The notes under the pieces: model-generated | What the model saw: only the letters and a program-made list of their open reading frames with translations | The model's database searches: none | Told to the model about the DNA's origin: nothing | Program-made: the position numbers and the translations under genes | Part shown: one piece after another, positions 18,106 to 28,255 of the stretch | How the letters are laid out: every line of letters starts with the position of its first letter | Position numbering within the stretch: the first letter of the stretch is position 1 | Origin: Scytonema hofmannii PCC 7110 | GTDB taxonomy: Bacteria > Cyanobacteriota > Cyanobacteriia > Cyanobacteriales > Nostocaceae | DNA: 64,000 bases | Assembly (NCBI RefSeq): GCF_000346485.2 | Contig: NZ_KQ976354.1 | Location: 2,793,421 to 2,857,420 of the forward strand | Reading direction: 5' to 3'

Positions 18106-21100
18106 GACTCATCACTAATTTCCCGTTAGCAAGGCGGTAGACGCCAGTAGGTTCAAGAATTGGGTCGCCTTTTTGCCACAACTGACGTGTAGAATTGCTG
18201 AACGTGTGGGTATTTTCAACACCACGTACTGTCCCTGTAGGATACTTAGACGCGGATAAGTCTCCCGGATGGTCAGGTATGCCACCGGAACCTGTGATGA
18301 TAAATGTTCCGTCGTTGCGAGAACTGCGGGCGATGCAGCTATTTGCAATAAGTGCGTTGGTGTCGATAAGATTATTAGGAAGTTCTGTCAGATTGTTTTG
18401 GATCGAAGTTGTGTCAGGAAGTAGAATTACTCCAGAAGAAATTTCACCTGTAGCGTTGACATCTACTTGTTGATTACCATCTAAAGTACGAGGTTCTGTA
18501 CCTCGTGGTGCGGGGCGATAATTTTCTCCAAAAAAGGCACGGGTATTAAGAGTAATATTGCCCCCTCTTCCATCTCGAGCAAAAGCAAGAATGTCGCTGT
18601 CATCAAAGGCGATAATGGAGTTGGCTGTTAATTGAATATTGCCACCACTGCCTGTACCACTAAATACAGAGGTAAAGATGTCACTGTTACCAAACAGGCG
18701 AATATCTTGGGCTTTGATATCAACAGATCCACCCGAAGACAGTTGAGAAGATGTAAAAATACTACCATCTCTGGCGCTTAAGCGTTCATCAACACGGATA
18801 GTAATATTGCCTGCTAGACCTTGGTTGGAAGAGACGGTTGAAATGAATGCACCATCTTGAATATTTAAAGTTCGAGTTTTCAGCGTTACATCCCCTGCTT
18901 TTGCACTCGAACCAATACCAGAAGTTGCACTTCCCAAACTTGCACTCTCTAATTCCACTCTATCCGCAGTAACCTCAATGTTTCCACCGGGACTCTGCCC
19001 AAAAGTACCTGCTGATACCGTTGCCCCATTTTGTACTAACAATACAGGAGTCGTTATTGTTAAGGAACCAGCCTTTCCTGTTGCTGTTTGGTTAGCTCGA
19101 GTAAATAAACCACTGGAAAACTCACCAATACCAGATGTACCAATCAGTTGTACTTGTTTAGAGGCATTGACAGTTAAATTACCTCCTTGACCTGAGTTAC
19201 GGGTACCAGCATCAATCCGTGCTCCATCCTTTAGTTGTAACACAGGAGTAGTAATTGATATATCTCCTGCATCTCCTGTTCCTTGTGTTTCTGAAAACAA
19301 GCCACTAGGTGCCAGTGTATTACCAATAGCAAAAGTACCAATCAGTTGGATTTCCTTAGAAGCGTTGATAGTCAAATTGCCACCTTTGCCTGCACTGAAG
19401 GTGCCAACTGACACCTGTGCTCCATCCTTCAGCAATAACACCGGAGTGTTAATCCTTAAATTTCCTGCTTGTCCTGTTGCTAGGAGAGATCCAGCAACTA
19501 TACTGCTACCATACCGACCATCAACAGATCTGCCAATCAGTTCTACAGATTCAGAAGCGTTAACAGTTAAATTTCCACCTTTGCCCGAGCCAGTGGTGTT
19601 AACATTGACTTGTGCACCATCTCGAATAAGCAATACAGGAGTATTAATTGTCAAATCTCCCGCATTTCCAGTGCTTAGAGTTCCAGTTGCTATAGCACTA
19701 GGACCATCAGTAGAGGTGCCGATCAGTTGAACTTTTTTGGAAGCGTTGACAGTTAAATTCCCACCATTACCAAATCCACTGGTACCAGCATTAACTTTTG
19801 CCCCATCCTGAACCAGTAACACTGGCGTAGTTATTGTTAAGGAACCAGCTGCTCCTGTTGCTATTTGCTCAGATCGCGTAAATAAACCACTGGAAGACTC
19901 ACCATTGCTTGAAGTGCCAACTAGCTGTACCTGTTTGGAGGTATTAACAGTTAAATTTCCACCTTTGCCCGAACCACGGGTACCAGCATTAACCCGTGCT
20001 CCGTCTTGAACCTGCAATGTAGGAGTAGTAATTGTTATATCTCCTGCGTTTCCCTTTCCTTGTGTTTCAGAAAACAATCCACTGGGAAACTTACCATTAG
20101 CAGACCCACCAATCAGTTGAACTTGCTTAGAAGCGTTGACAGTTAAATTTCCTCCTTGTCCTGTGCCGAAGGTACCAACTGAAATCTGTGCCCCATCTTT
20201 AAGTAATAACACGGGTGTGTTAATTTTTATGTCTCCCGCCTGTCCTGTTGCTGTTCTGCCTGCTAGAGCACCCAAGGTAATGCTAACGCCACTCAGTTGC
20301 ACGGATTCTGAGGCATTAACAGTCAAATTCCCGCCTTTACCTGAACTACGGGTACCAGTATTAACCAATGCTCCGTCTTGAACCTGCAATACAGGAGTAG
20401 TAATTGTTATATCTCCTGCATTTCCTGTTGCTAATGTTTCAGAAAACAAGCCACTTGCACGACCATTATCAGACTCACCAATCAATTGAACTTCTTTAGA
20501 AGCGTTAACTGTTAAATTTCCTCCTTTACCTGCGCCGAAGACACCCACTGAAATCTGTGCTCCATCTTGAACGATTAAGGTAGTGGTGTTGATTCTCAAA
20601 TCTCCTGCTTGTCCTGTTGCTCCTTGGGTAACTCGAACCCGTAAACCACCAAGAAACTGACCGTCAGCATATGACCCAGCGACTTGCACAGATTCTGAAG
20701 CATTGATAGTCAAACTTCTTCCTGTACCTGAGCCCGTAGTATTTGCGCTCATAAATGAACCATCAGCAAGTACCACGTTTCTGCCTTGTACTTGGATACT
20801 GCCACCACTATTGCCATCAACAAAGGCAACACTCCCTTTGCTTAAACGAATATCTTGAAAGTTCTTAACACCCTCATAACCTAAAACATAACCACTGTTG
20901 TTAGGCGTCAAACTTACAAAACTACTACTCCCAACACCTCCTAGCTCAATTCTCCCATCCTGTGCTCTCAGAGCACCTCCTTGTAGAACAATTTCTCCAC
21001 CTACTAGCCCCAACGTTCTCCCTGGTTCCACTTTCAAGCCAGGTGGTATGTTGGAAAAATCAGCAAAAATAGATAAAATACCGTAGCCTGATTCATTAAC

Positions 21101-21628
21101 GATCGCTTTGGGATTTTCACCGAATTGCAAGCCAAGAGGAACACCTATAGAAAGCAAGGGTGTATTTTGAGGTGTAGTTGTATTAAATTCCGTTCCATCT
21201 GCAAATTTTAAACTGCTAGCTGTCGTGGCTAAAAACGAACCACCAATATTTAAACGAGCATTGTTACCAAAGATAATACCATTGGGATTGATAAGAAATA
21301 GGTTAGCGTTACCATTTGCAGCAATTAAACCATTAATATTAGAGACAGAACCACCTGTAACACGACTGAAAATATTTTGAATGTCTGAAGCATTGTCAAA
21401 GTAAGCCACACTTTCTATGGGAACGGAAAACTCACTAAAGCTGTGGAACAGGTTGCTTCCAGCTTGAGTTCCACCTCTAATGGTTCCAATATTGTTAGAA
21501 TTTATAATTTGAGAATTATTAGGTAGGCTGTTATCAGCAGTTATTTGGGCAAAAGTTGGCAATTGTGGAAAAGCGATCGCACTCATAAGAGTAGCGAGGT
21601 AAATGACCTGTCTCGATAGTAATGGCAT
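18092..21628 (-). CDS. Filamentous haemagglutinin N-terminal (TPS) exoprotein
   Basis: A large secreted protein, 1178 aa. A signal peptide (about 1-28, ending PTFAQ) precedes the two-partner-secretion domain: GTIRGGTQAGSNLFHSFSEF near 48-67, then INGLIAANGNANLFLINPNG and the IIFGNNARLNIGG strand. From about 280 to 900 it is built of degenerate repeats of roughly 70 residues. Each has a GKGGNLTVNASKxVQLIG unit, a variable serine/glycine part and a QAGDxxINTPVLLLKDGAQ unit, consistent with a right-handed beta-helix. The C-terminus (SCIARSSRNDGTFIITGSGG) matches cyanobacterial members. Such proteins are exported by a TpsB pore, but no TpsB gene lies in the window. Function is probably surface adhesion or outer layer. 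Confidence 0.88.
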   Translation of the reverse strand: MPLLSRQVIYLATLMSAIAFPQLPTFAQITADNSLPNNSQIINSNNIGTIRGGTQAGSNLFHSFSEFSVPIESVAYFDNASDIQNIFSRVTGGSVSNINGLIAANGNANLFLINPNGIIFGNNARLNIGGSFLATTASSLKFADGTEFNTTTPQNTPLLSIGVPLGLQFGENPKAIVNESGYGILSIFADFSNIPPGLKVEPGRTLGLVGGEIVLQGGALRAQDGRIELGGVGSSSFVSLTPNNSGYVLGYEGVKNFQDIRLSKGSVAFVDGNSGGSIQVQGRNVVLADGSFMSANTTGSGTGRSLTINASESVQVAGSYADGQFLGGLRVRVTQGATGQAGDLRINTTTLIVQDGAQISVGVFGAGKGGNLTVNASKEVQLIGESDNGRASGLFSETLATGNAGDITITTPVLQVQDGALVNTGTRSSGKGGNLTVNASESVQLSGVSITLGALAGRTATGQAGDIKINTPVLLLKDGAQISVGTFGTGQGGNLTVNASKQVQLIGGSANGKFPSGLFSETQGKGNAGDITITTPTLQVQDGARVNAGTRGSGKGGNLTVNTSKQVQLVGTSSNGESSSGLFTRSEQIATGAAGSLTITTPVLLVQDGAKVNAGTSGFGNGGNLTVNASKKVQLIGTSTDGPSAIATGTLSTGNAGDLTINTPVLLIRDGAQVNVNTTGSGKGGNLTVNASESVELIGRSVDGRYGSSIVAGSLLATGQAGNLRINTPVLLLKDGAQVSVGTFSAGKGGNLTINASKEIQLIGTFAIGNTLAPSGLFSETQGTGDAGDISITTPVLQLKDGARIDAGTRNSGQGGNLTVNASKQVQLIGTSGIGEFSSGLFTRANQTATGKAGSLTITTPVLLVQNGATVSAGTFGQSPGGNIEVTADRVELESASLGSATSGIGSSAKAGDVTLKTRTLNIQDGAFISTVSSNQGLAGNITIRVDERLSARDGSIFTSSQLSSGGSVDIKAQDIRLFGNSDIFTSVFSGTGSGGNIQLTANSIIAFDDSDILAFARDGRGGNITLNTRAFFGENYRPAPRGTEPRTLDGNQQVDVNATGEISSGVILLPDTTSIQNNLTELPNNLIDTNALIANSCIARSSRNDGTFIITGSGGIPDHPGDLSASKYPTGTVRGVENTHTFSNSTRQLWQKGDPILEPTGVYRLANGKLVMSRECR

Positions 21629-22106
21629 TGATACCGTATTCCTGATAACTTAACGTTCTGCACTCGCAACCTTAGAGGATATTTAGAAAATCCAATAATT
21701 TCTTGTTTTTCGTTAAATGCTCAAAGCAAATTATAAAATATTTGCCTTTATTTAAAGAATAAAAACATTTCTTTCAGTCTGCATTCTTAATTTCTGCAAA
21801 GTTAATTGACAAAGTTGGCATGATAGTGTGCATTTTTCTGCCTAGAATAATATTCGTTTTTCTAATATTGTCAGAAGCACGTATTGCAAGAAGGCTGTTA
21901 GTGGTTAGTGACTACATTGCTTTTGCTGTCAGGATTTGACCACTATCCACGAGCCATTAACGACTAACAGTAGATGCACTCACATAAAATTTACTTATAC
22001 AAAAAGTCTATTAGTCCGCGTAGGCGGACTTTGTTTGTGTAGTAGCGAATTCTATTCGCCCACTACTTAGAAACATCCTCTAATGTCTTATGTCTAATAG
22101 AAAAAT
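21629..22106. other. Intergenic region with dispersed palindromic repeats
   Basis: No coding sequence. GAGGATATTTAG at 21675 and AAACATCCTC ending at 22080 resemble the MITE ends seen elsewhere. Near 22013 is the palindrome AGTCCGCGTAGGCGGACT, and the following TAGCGAATTCTATTCGCC is also partly symmetric. The whole 22010-22080 unit recurs inverted at 24230-24300. Confidence 0.6.
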
Positions 22107-22538
22107 CTAACCTGCTTTCACCAAAACCTCATCCCCTTCGACCTTTGCTGTATACGTAGGTATGGGCTTGTCAGCAGGACCATTAATAACCTTACCATCA
22201 GCAGCAAATTTAGAACCATGACAGGGACAAACAAAAGAATTTTCATCTTTTTTCCATCCGACATCACAACCTGCATGAGTGCAAACGGGATTGACAGCTA
22301 GGACTTGACTTGTGTTTTTTGGATCTCGAACTATCAACACTTTGTTACCAGCAAATTTCTCATTGAAAATTTGACCATTTTTGTCTAAATCTGCTACTGT
22401 ACCAACAGCCTGAAACCCGTCAGCACGGGGAGGGCTTGCTGGTGACTGGTTTTGATAAGAACAGGAAGTGATAACTCCTGGTAAAGAACTCGCAACGCCT
22501 GCGACACCAACCCAACCAATAAATTCACGACGTTCCAC
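22107..22538 (-). CDS. Rieske [2Fe-2S] protein, exported
   Basis: A 143-aa protein carrying a complete Rieske site: Cys86-Thr-His88 (PVCTHAGC) and Cys104-Pro-Cys-His107 (FVCPCHGSK), with Cys91 and Cys106 placed for the usual disulfide. The N-terminus MERREFIGWVGVAG resembles a Tat signal with a twin Arg. ITSC at 23-26 is a possible lipobox, so a membrane-tethered lipoprotein outside the cytoplasm is possible. It is shorter than cytochrome b6f PetC (about 180 aa) and lacks its transmembrane arrangement, so it is more likely a PetC-unrelated electron carrier. It is divergent from the BciB gene. Confidence 0.85.
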   Translation of the reverse strand: MERREFIGWVGVAGVASSLPGVITSCSYQNQSPASPPRADGFQAVGTVADLDKNGQIFNEKFAGNKVLIVRDPKNTSQVLAVNPVCTHAGCDVGWKKDENSFVCPCHGSKFAADGKVINGPADKPIPTYTAKVEGDEVLVKAG

Positions 22539-22870
22539 TGAAGTACCTGCCTTGGTGAATTGATTTTTAGAAAAGCTTTTCAGAACAGCCCAATCGTAGC
22601 ACTTTAGCCTAAGTGCTCTTTCTAGTTATTTTCTTGAAGGCTGATTTAATTTTATACCTTCTCAATCTTTAATGTATCCTTATATACCGAAAAACCGGTA
22701 AGCGATCGCTTTAGCAAAAAAGTATCCGTCATGAAGTTTATGGCTGATAACGGTATTGTTAATAAAAGCAGCATTGCTGAATTGAGGAATGATTTTAGGA
22801 TGATGAGAGTTTTTTCTCTTAACCCAGCAACGCTATAAAAGCTACTCCTTGATAAGACAAACAATTTATT
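22539..22870. promoter_or_regulatory. Divergent promoter region, Rieske/BciB
   Basis: A 332-bp gap separates two genes read away from each other and must hold both promoters. One HIP1 site (AGCGATCGCT near 22701) is present. No specific binding site is identified. Confidence 0.35.
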
Positions 22871-24073
22871 ATGACTTCTGTGGATTCTAGCAAGCATAAG
22901 AAAGCCAAAGCTCTAAAACCCGGTAGCCGTCGCCCTGCAAAGGAACTGTGTAGTGAATGCGGGCTATGCGATACATACTATATTCATTATGTCAAGGAAG
23001 CTTGTGCGTTTATTAATCAGCAAATAGATACTCTAGAACAACAAACCCACACGCGATCGCGTAACCTAGAAAACCCTGATGAAATCTACTTTGGCGTCCA
23101 CCAAGATATGATGGCGGCGCGGAAAAAGCAGCCCGTTCCCGGTGCTCAGTGGACTGGTATTGTCAGCACCATAGCAATTGAAATGCTCAATCGTGGCATT
23201 GTTGAAGGTGTTGTTTGCGTCCAAAATACCAAAGAAGATCGCTTCGGTCCTATGCCCATCATCGCCCGTACCCCAGAGGAAATCCTAGCAGCAAAGGTTA
23301 ACAAACCAACTCTTTCACCTAATCTTTCCATTCTCGAACAAGTAGAAAAATCGGGGCTAAAGCGACTGTTAGCTATTGGCGTTGGTTGTCAAATTCAGGC
23401 ATTACGGGCTGTTGAAAAACAACTAGGCTTAGAAAAACTTTATGTTTTAGGAACTCCTTGTGTCGATAATGTCAGTCGTGAAGGGTTGCAAAAATTCTTA
23501 GAAACCACCAGTAAATCCCCCGATACTGTTGTGCATTATGAATTTATGCAAGACTTTCGAGTTCATTTTAAACACGAAGATGGCTCGATTGAAAAAGTGC
23601 CATTTTTCGGGCTAAAAACTAACAAACTTAAAGATGTTTTTGCCCCTTCTTGTATGAGTTGCTTTGACTATGTCAATTCTCTCGCCGATCTAGTTGTAGG
23701 CTACATGGGAGCACCTTTTGGTTGGCAATGGATTGTTGTCAGAAACGAAAAAGGTCAACAAATGCTTGACTTAGTAACAGACCAACTCGAAACTCAACCA
23801 GTCATGTCGAAAGGCGATCGCAAAGCAGCCGTCCAACAGAGTATACCCGCCTACGATAAAGGTATCACCCTTCCCATGTGGGCAGCACAACTGATGGGCG
23901 TCGTCATTGAAAAAATTGGCCCCAAAGGTTTAGAATATGCCCGTTTTTCTATAGACTCCCACTTTACCCGCAACTATTTATACGTCAAGCGGAATCATCC
24001 AGAGAAATTAGAAGCACACGTTCCAGAATTTGCCAAGCGCATTGTTGGGCAATATCAGTTACCGGAGTCGTAG
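22871..24073 (+). CDS. bciB: Divinyl (proto)chlorophyllide 8-vinyl reductase, BciB type
   Basis: A 400-aa protein of the F420 hydrogenase/dehydrogenase beta-subunit family, matching cyanobacterial BciB (Synechocystis Slr1923). BciB is an Fe-S/FAD enzyme that uses ferredoxin to reduce the 8-vinyl group in chlorophyll synthesis. The N-terminal cluster motif is Cys27, Cys30, Cys33 (LCSECGLCDTYY) with Cys45. Later Cys residues are in GVGCQIQALR, GTPCVDNVSREGL and APSCMSCFDYVN, the second cluster site. Plant 7-hydroxymethyl chlorophyll a reductase is a close relative, so that activity cannot be excluded from sequence. No signal peptide; soluble. A 14-bp-arm hairpin follows the stop. Confidence 0.85.
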   Translation: MTSVDSSKHKKAKALKPGSRRPAKELCSECGLCDTYYIHYVKEACAFINQQIDTLEQQTHTRSRNLENPDEIYFGVHQDMMAARKKQPVPGAQWTGIVSTIAIEMLNRGIVEGVVCVQNTKEDRFGPMPIIARTPEEILAAKVNKPTLSPNLSILEQVEKSGLKRLLAIGVGCQIQALRAVEKQLGLEKLYVLGTPCVDNVSREGLQKFLETTSKSPDTVVHYEFMQDFRVHFKHEDGSIEKVPFFGLKTNKLKDVFAPSCMSCFDYVNSLADLVVGYMGAPFGWQWIVVRNEKGQQMLDLVTDQLETQPVMSKGDRKAAVQQSIPAYDKGITLPMWAAQLMGVVIEKIGPKGLEYARFSIDSHFTRNYLYVKRNHPEKLEAHVPEFAKRIVGQYQLPES

Positions 24074-24085
24074 CAGTTCCTAGTA

Positions 24086-24127
24086 GGTTTGTAGTTGCGA
24101 ACATGCGCTGAAGCGCAACTACAAACC
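24086..24127. terminator. Hairpin after bciB
   Basis: GGTTTGTAGTTGCG and its exact complement form 14-bp arms around 14 bases, 12 bp after the stop codon. It belongs to the same palindromic family as 15684-15723. Terminator action is plausible by position, without a classical T-run. Confidence 0.5.
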
Positions 24128-24229
24128 ATAATTTCCTTTTTATAACAAGACAATTTTACAAAAATTTATAGTTAGTCATTAGCTATTATTATTTACCGAG
24201 CGTGAAATATAAATTTACAAAGTAGCTAA

Positions 24230-24500
24230 GAGGATGTTTTAAAAGTCCTGACCTCATATAATTCGCTACTATACAAACGCTCGTCCGCCTACGCGGACTA
24301 GTATTTTGAAACCCACGTAGGTGGGTTTTGCCTGTATAGACGCAAATTCCATTCGCCAAGACAAGTATGAATTGAGACTTCCAAATAAAAAATATCCTAA
24401 AATTTCTTGTGGTGCGAGCGTTCCCGCTAGCCACTCATACAAATCTATCAAGACAATTAACACTCTCATTAACTCAGCTTAACTTTATAAGTCTATCCTC
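24230..24500. repeat. Dispersed repeat cluster (MITE-end type)
   Basis: It begins GAGGATGTTTTAAAAGTCC (MITE-type end), then an AATTCGCTACTATACAAAC block and the palindrome GTCCGCCTACGCGGAC, then ACCCACGTAGGTGGGT. The first 80 bases are an inverted copy of 22000-22080. A degenerate right end may lie near 24500; the boundary is unsure. No gene is present in 24074-24691. Confidence 0.55.
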
Positions 24501-24691
24501 TTGTTGGAAATAGCTTAGTGAGTAGATGTGGTAATGAGAATTCTTATTTAAAAATTGAGAAATACGTGAACTTTATCAACCATACTAAGCAATTTGTCTA
24601 GATATGGAAAGTTGGCAAATATTCTCAATCTTTGCTCTAAGTATTGCACACCATCTACTCATATTTTAGATGCAGATATGGAGAGGAGACT

Positions 24692-26047
24692 ATGGCTTTC
24701 TCAAGAAGAAAATTTTTTGCCCTAGCAGGTACAACTGCTGCAACTCTAGTTGTTGGAGAGAACCTAAGAGGTCTTTACGCAATAGCACAAGGTGCATCGT
24801 CAACAACTTATGGCTATGGTCCTCTAATCAAAGACCCTAATGGCTTGTTAGACTTACCTGCTGGGTTTCGTTACAAAGCCTTTTCCCGAACAGGCGATCT
24901 CATGAGCGATGGTAACCCCGTACCTGGTGGTCATGATGGTATGGCAACTTTTGCCGGACCCAATCGCTCTGTCATCTTAGTTCGCAATCACGAACTCAGC
25001 CCAAATTCTTCAACTGAGGTTAAAGGCAATAAGTATGACGAGCTTTGTAAGGGTGGTACAACAACATTAATTGTTAACCCAGAACGCGAGCTTGTTAGAG
25101 ATTATGCTTCACTAGCAGGAACCTACCGCAACTGCGCTGGGGGTCTGACTCCTTGGGGGTCATGGATTAGTTGTGAAGAAAATACCTCCACTCCAGAGAC
25201 CACCCCAGCGACAATACAACAACCAGCAAATTCTGGCATTTTCGTACCTAACCCAAACAGAGTGACCAAACGCCATGGGTACAACTTTGAAGTTCCAGCA
25301 CTTCGGAAGCCCAAAAAAGGTACTGTAGACCCCGTACCTTTGCTAGAAATGGGTCGGTTCAACCACGAAGCTGTGGCTGTAGATCCCAGAACAGGAATTG
25401 TCTATCAAACAGAAGATGCAGGAGACAGCCTCTTCTACCGCTTTATTCCTAACAGACCGGGCTTCTTGCAAGAAGGTGGTGTTTTAGAAGCTCTTGCGAT
25501 CGTCGGTTTATTTCAAGAAAATACCAAGACTGGTTTCCCTGTAGGGAAAAAATACCAAGCAGAGTGGGTTCGTATTGAAGATTACGATCCTTATGAAGAC
25601 ACCGTGCGGAAAGAAGGTTTTGCCAAGGGAGCCGCACAATTTTCTCGTGGTGAAGGAATATGGTATGGCAATGGAGAGTTTTACTTCTGTTGCACAAGTG
25701 GCGGTGCTAATAGCGGTGGTCAAGTTTGGCGTTACATCCCAGGCAGAACTGCTAAAGATGGCGGTACCATTGAACTATTTGTTGAGCCAAATGATAGTAG
25801 CGTGTTAGATAGTCCCGACAATATAGTTGTAGCTCCTTTTGGAGATCTCATTTTGTGCGAAGATGGTGATGATGAGCAATTTGTGGTTGGGGTAACTCCT
25901 GAAGGTGGACTTTATCAGTTTGCTCGCAACGCCCTGAATGAAAATGAGTTTGCCGGTGCTTGCTTCTCGCCAGATAATCAAACTTTGTTCGTGAATATCC
26001 AAACTCCTGGTATCACTTTTGCTATCTGGGGACCTTGGGCTAAATAA
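24692..26047 (+). CDS. PhoX-type phosphatase (DUF839), Tat-exported
   Basis: A 451-aa protein starting MAFSRRKFFALAG, a twin-arginine signal with a hydrophobic stretch to about residue 30. The body matches the PhoX/DUF839 beta-propeller family: PAGFRYKAFSRTGDLMSDG, VPGGHDGMATF, LVRNHELSP, CAGGLTPWGSWISCEE, and GRFNHEAVAVDPRTGIVYQTEDAGD, then SPDNIVVAPFGDLILCEDG. PhoX enzymes are calcium/iron-dependent periplasmic alkaline phosphatases used under phosphate limitation. The propeller also occurs in proteins of unknown activity, so the reaction is probable only. The start is chosen for GGAGAGGAG just upstream; an in-frame ATG at 24644 lacks this and would bury the signal. No Pho box was identified. 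Confidence 0.85.
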   Translation: MAFSRRKFFALAGTTAATLVVGENLRGLYAIAQGASSTTYGYGPLIKDPNGLLDLPAGFRYKAFSRTGDLMSDGNPVPGGHDGMATFAGPNRSVILVRNHELSPNSSTEVKGNKYDELCKGGTTTLIVNPERELVRDYASLAGTYRNCAGGLTPWGSWISCEENTSTPETTPATIQQPANSGIFVPNPNRVTKRHGYNFEVPALRKPKKGTVDPVPLLEMGRFNHEAVAVDPRTGIVYQTEDAGDSLFYRFIPNRPGFLQEGGVLEALAIVGLFQENTKTGFPVGKKYQAEWVRIEDYDPYEDTVRKEGFAKGAAQFSRGEGIWYGNGEFYFCCTSGGANSGGQVWRYIPGRTAKDGGTIELFVEPNDSSVLDSPDNIVVAPFGDLILCEDGDDEQFVVGVTPEGGLYQFARNALNENEFAGACFSPDNQTLFVNIQTPGITFAIWGPWAK

Positions 26048-26080
26048 TTATCCGATTTTGGATTTTGAAGTAAACTTAGC

Positions 26081-26112
26081 TCTTGTGGGGTGGGCGTCCT
26101 CGCCCGCCCTAC
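26081..26112. repeat. GGGCGTCCTCGCCC dispersed hairpin
   Basis: Between the convergent PhoX and ABC genes. Relatives lie at 37829-37850 (GTACGGGCG, four bases, CGCCCGTAC) and at 57703-57766, where the repeat precedes the matrixin start. Confidence 0.6.
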
Positions 26113-26181
26113 CGTACATTCCCATAAGTGCTACTTGTTACTTTACATAAACAAGCACAGGCAATATAGGATACTTTGCTT

Positions 26182-28014
26182 TTAGTGATAACTGCTTGCT
26201 TGACGAGTAAACATGAGGTGATACTGTCCGCCCAATGCCATAAGATCCTCATGAGTTCCTGCTTCTATAATTTGACCGTGTTCCATGACGACAACTCGGT
26301 CTGCAAGTTTTGCCATTGCAAGGCGGTGACTGACAACAACTGCCATTCTTCCTTTGGAGATCTTACGAAAAATGCCGTAAATTTCATTTTCTGTTTTCGG
26401 GTCTAGATTGGCTGTCGGTTCGTCAAGCACGATCAGTTCTGCTTGGGACATTCGGAGTAAAGCACGAGCGATCGCTAAGCGTTGCCATTGTCCGCCAGAT
26501 AAATCTACGCCTCCTTCCAACTGCTTGCCTAAAAGAGTTTCTAGTCCTTGCTCTAGCTTTTCTACAACCTCAGCCATACCTGCTTCTGAAATTGCTTCTT
26601 GGATAGTACGTTCATTTTCAAGTTGGTCAAGATTGCCAAAGGCAACATTTTCTTTAACTGTTGTGGGAAAGCGGGCATAATCTTGCATAACAACAGCAAT
26701 ACGGGAACGTAAATCTTCTAGTGAGAGCGATCGCAAATCTTGCCCATGCCAAAAAATCGTACCATGGCTTGGATCGTAAAGGCGACATAACAGTTTAGCA
26801 AGAGTTGTTTTGCCCGCACCGTTTTCACCCACTAGCACAATCATCTCGTTGGGATGAATTGTCAGGTTAATCTCGTTGAGGATAGGGCGATCGCCATTTG
26901 GATAGGCAAAAGAAAGATTTTGAATTTGAATACCAGACAAACTTGAACCCACGGTAGGCTCAAATAACTCATGATTCTCCTCAGATAACTGGGGCTGCAA
27001 CTCTAAAAGTTGAAAAATTGGTGTAGTGGCGAGTGCTACATCATACAATTCTCCACCACCATCGATAAGTGCGAACAAACTCCTTCTCAATTGCAGAATC
27101 ACCCCACTGTAAAGAGCTAAATCCCCCAAAGTATATGTTTTATTTAGAACTCCTAAAACTACGTATGCATAAGGTAATGCTACACCTAATCCACTCAGCA
27201 ACGACCAGGCAAATATCATCATCGTACCCTGGCGGCGAATTTGTTCCATTGCCTGAAATATGGTTTTGAACAGTCTTTGCCAGCGATCGAGGAGTACTTT
27301 TTGCAGATGAAACAGGCGCAATTCTTTTGCGTATGTTTCCCCAATTAAAACTGTCTTGTACAAGTCCATTTCACGAGCAAGAGAAGCTTGAGTTTTTTCC
27401 ACTCTCCAACTTTGCTTGCGGTATTTTAAATCTACGTAGGCTGCGGGAGTTGTACAAAGTAATAAAATCAGAGGTATCCACCATGTTAAAGCTCCAGAAA
27501 GTAAAACGGCTGGAATAAAGATTAAAACACCCTGTAACGTTTGCACTAGGCGGAATATGAGTTCTCTGAGTCGCTGTACTCCCTTTTCTGTCAACGTCAC
27601 TAAATTTAGCAACTCGGGTGTTTCAAACAAAGCAATATCCTTAAAATTGGCAACTTTGTCCAGCATTAATCCTTCTACAACGCCTTTGACGCGATCGCTC
27701 AAGGAAGTAAATGTAAAGCTGGTAATTGTGGAAATTGAATCACCGAGCAAATTGAGTAGTAGCAAAGCCACTATACTTGCAAGCAATTGAGGTTGAGAGA
27801 GTACTAAATTAACAGCACTTTCAGTAGTTCCTCTAGTAATGACCCGAGTTGCTTCATCAATGATTAATTTATTAAGCCAAAGAACTATAGCGGGTGTAAC
27901 ACCTCCCAGTAACATAAGAATTGTGATATTGCGTACTTGTGCTGGGGCTGCTTGAAACACAATGACTACACTGCGACGGAACGCTTGTAAAGGAGTTAAC
28001 TCAATGACTTGCAT
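26182..28014 (-). CDS. ABC exporter, fused membrane and ATPase domains
   Basis: A 610-aa half-transporter. The N-terminal half (about 1-335) contains roughly six membrane helices, such as NITILMLLGGVTPAIVLWL and LLASIVALLLLNLLGD. The ATPase domain has Walker A VGENGAGKTTLAKLL, signature DLSGGQWQRLAIARALL, Walker B LIVLDEPTANLDP and switch His in VVVSHRLAMA. It probably works as a homodimer, exporting a lipid, peptide or natural product; the substrate is unknown. No biosynthetic genes adjoin. It converges on the PhoX gene and is divergent from the TAXI gene, 241 bp apart. Confidence 0.9.
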   Translation of the reverse strand: MQVIELTPLQAFRRSVVIVFQAAPAQVRNITILMLLGGVTPAIVLWLNKLIIDEATRVITRGTTESAVNLVLSQPQLLASIVALLLLNLLGDSISTITSFTFTSLSDRVKGVVEGLMLDKVANFKDIALFETPELLNLVTLTEKGVQRLRELIFRLVQTLQGVLIFIPAVLLSGALTWWIPLILLLCTTPAAYVDLKYRKQSWRVEKTQASLAREMDLYKTVLIGETYAKELRLFHLQKVLLDRWQRLFKTIFQAMEQIRRQGTMMIFAWSLLSGLGVALPYAYVVLGVLNKTYTLGDLALYSGVILQLRRSLFALIDGGGELYDVALATTPIFQLLELQPQLSEENHELFEPTVGSSLSGIQIQNLSFAYPNGDRPILNEINLTIHPNEMIVLVGENGAGKTTLAKLLCRLYDPSHGTIFWHGQDLRSLSLEDLRSRIAVVMQDYARFPTTVKENVAFGNLDQLENERTIQEAISEAGMAEVVEKLEQGLETLLGKQLEGGVDLSGGQWQRLAIARALLRMSQAELIVLDEPTANLDPKTENEIYGIFRKISKGRMAVVVSHRLAMAKLADRVVVMEHGQIIEAGTHEDLMALGGQYHLMFTRQASSYH

Positions 28015-28255
28015 ATACCTTGACCTCTAAGCGCCTTATTGCATTAGAACAAAAATCACTGTCTAGAAAATAGAGAGTGGGGAATAGGGAGTAGGGAGTA
28101 GGGAAGAGGTATTTTCATGATTGAGGATGAAATTTTTTCATCGCGACTGTCTTGTTGGAACAGTTAATTCATAATTACTGTCTCAATGGGTGATTCTATT
28201 AAATCCTAGACTCTCTATACAATAATCCCAGTCAGGAATTAAAATTCTAACAACT

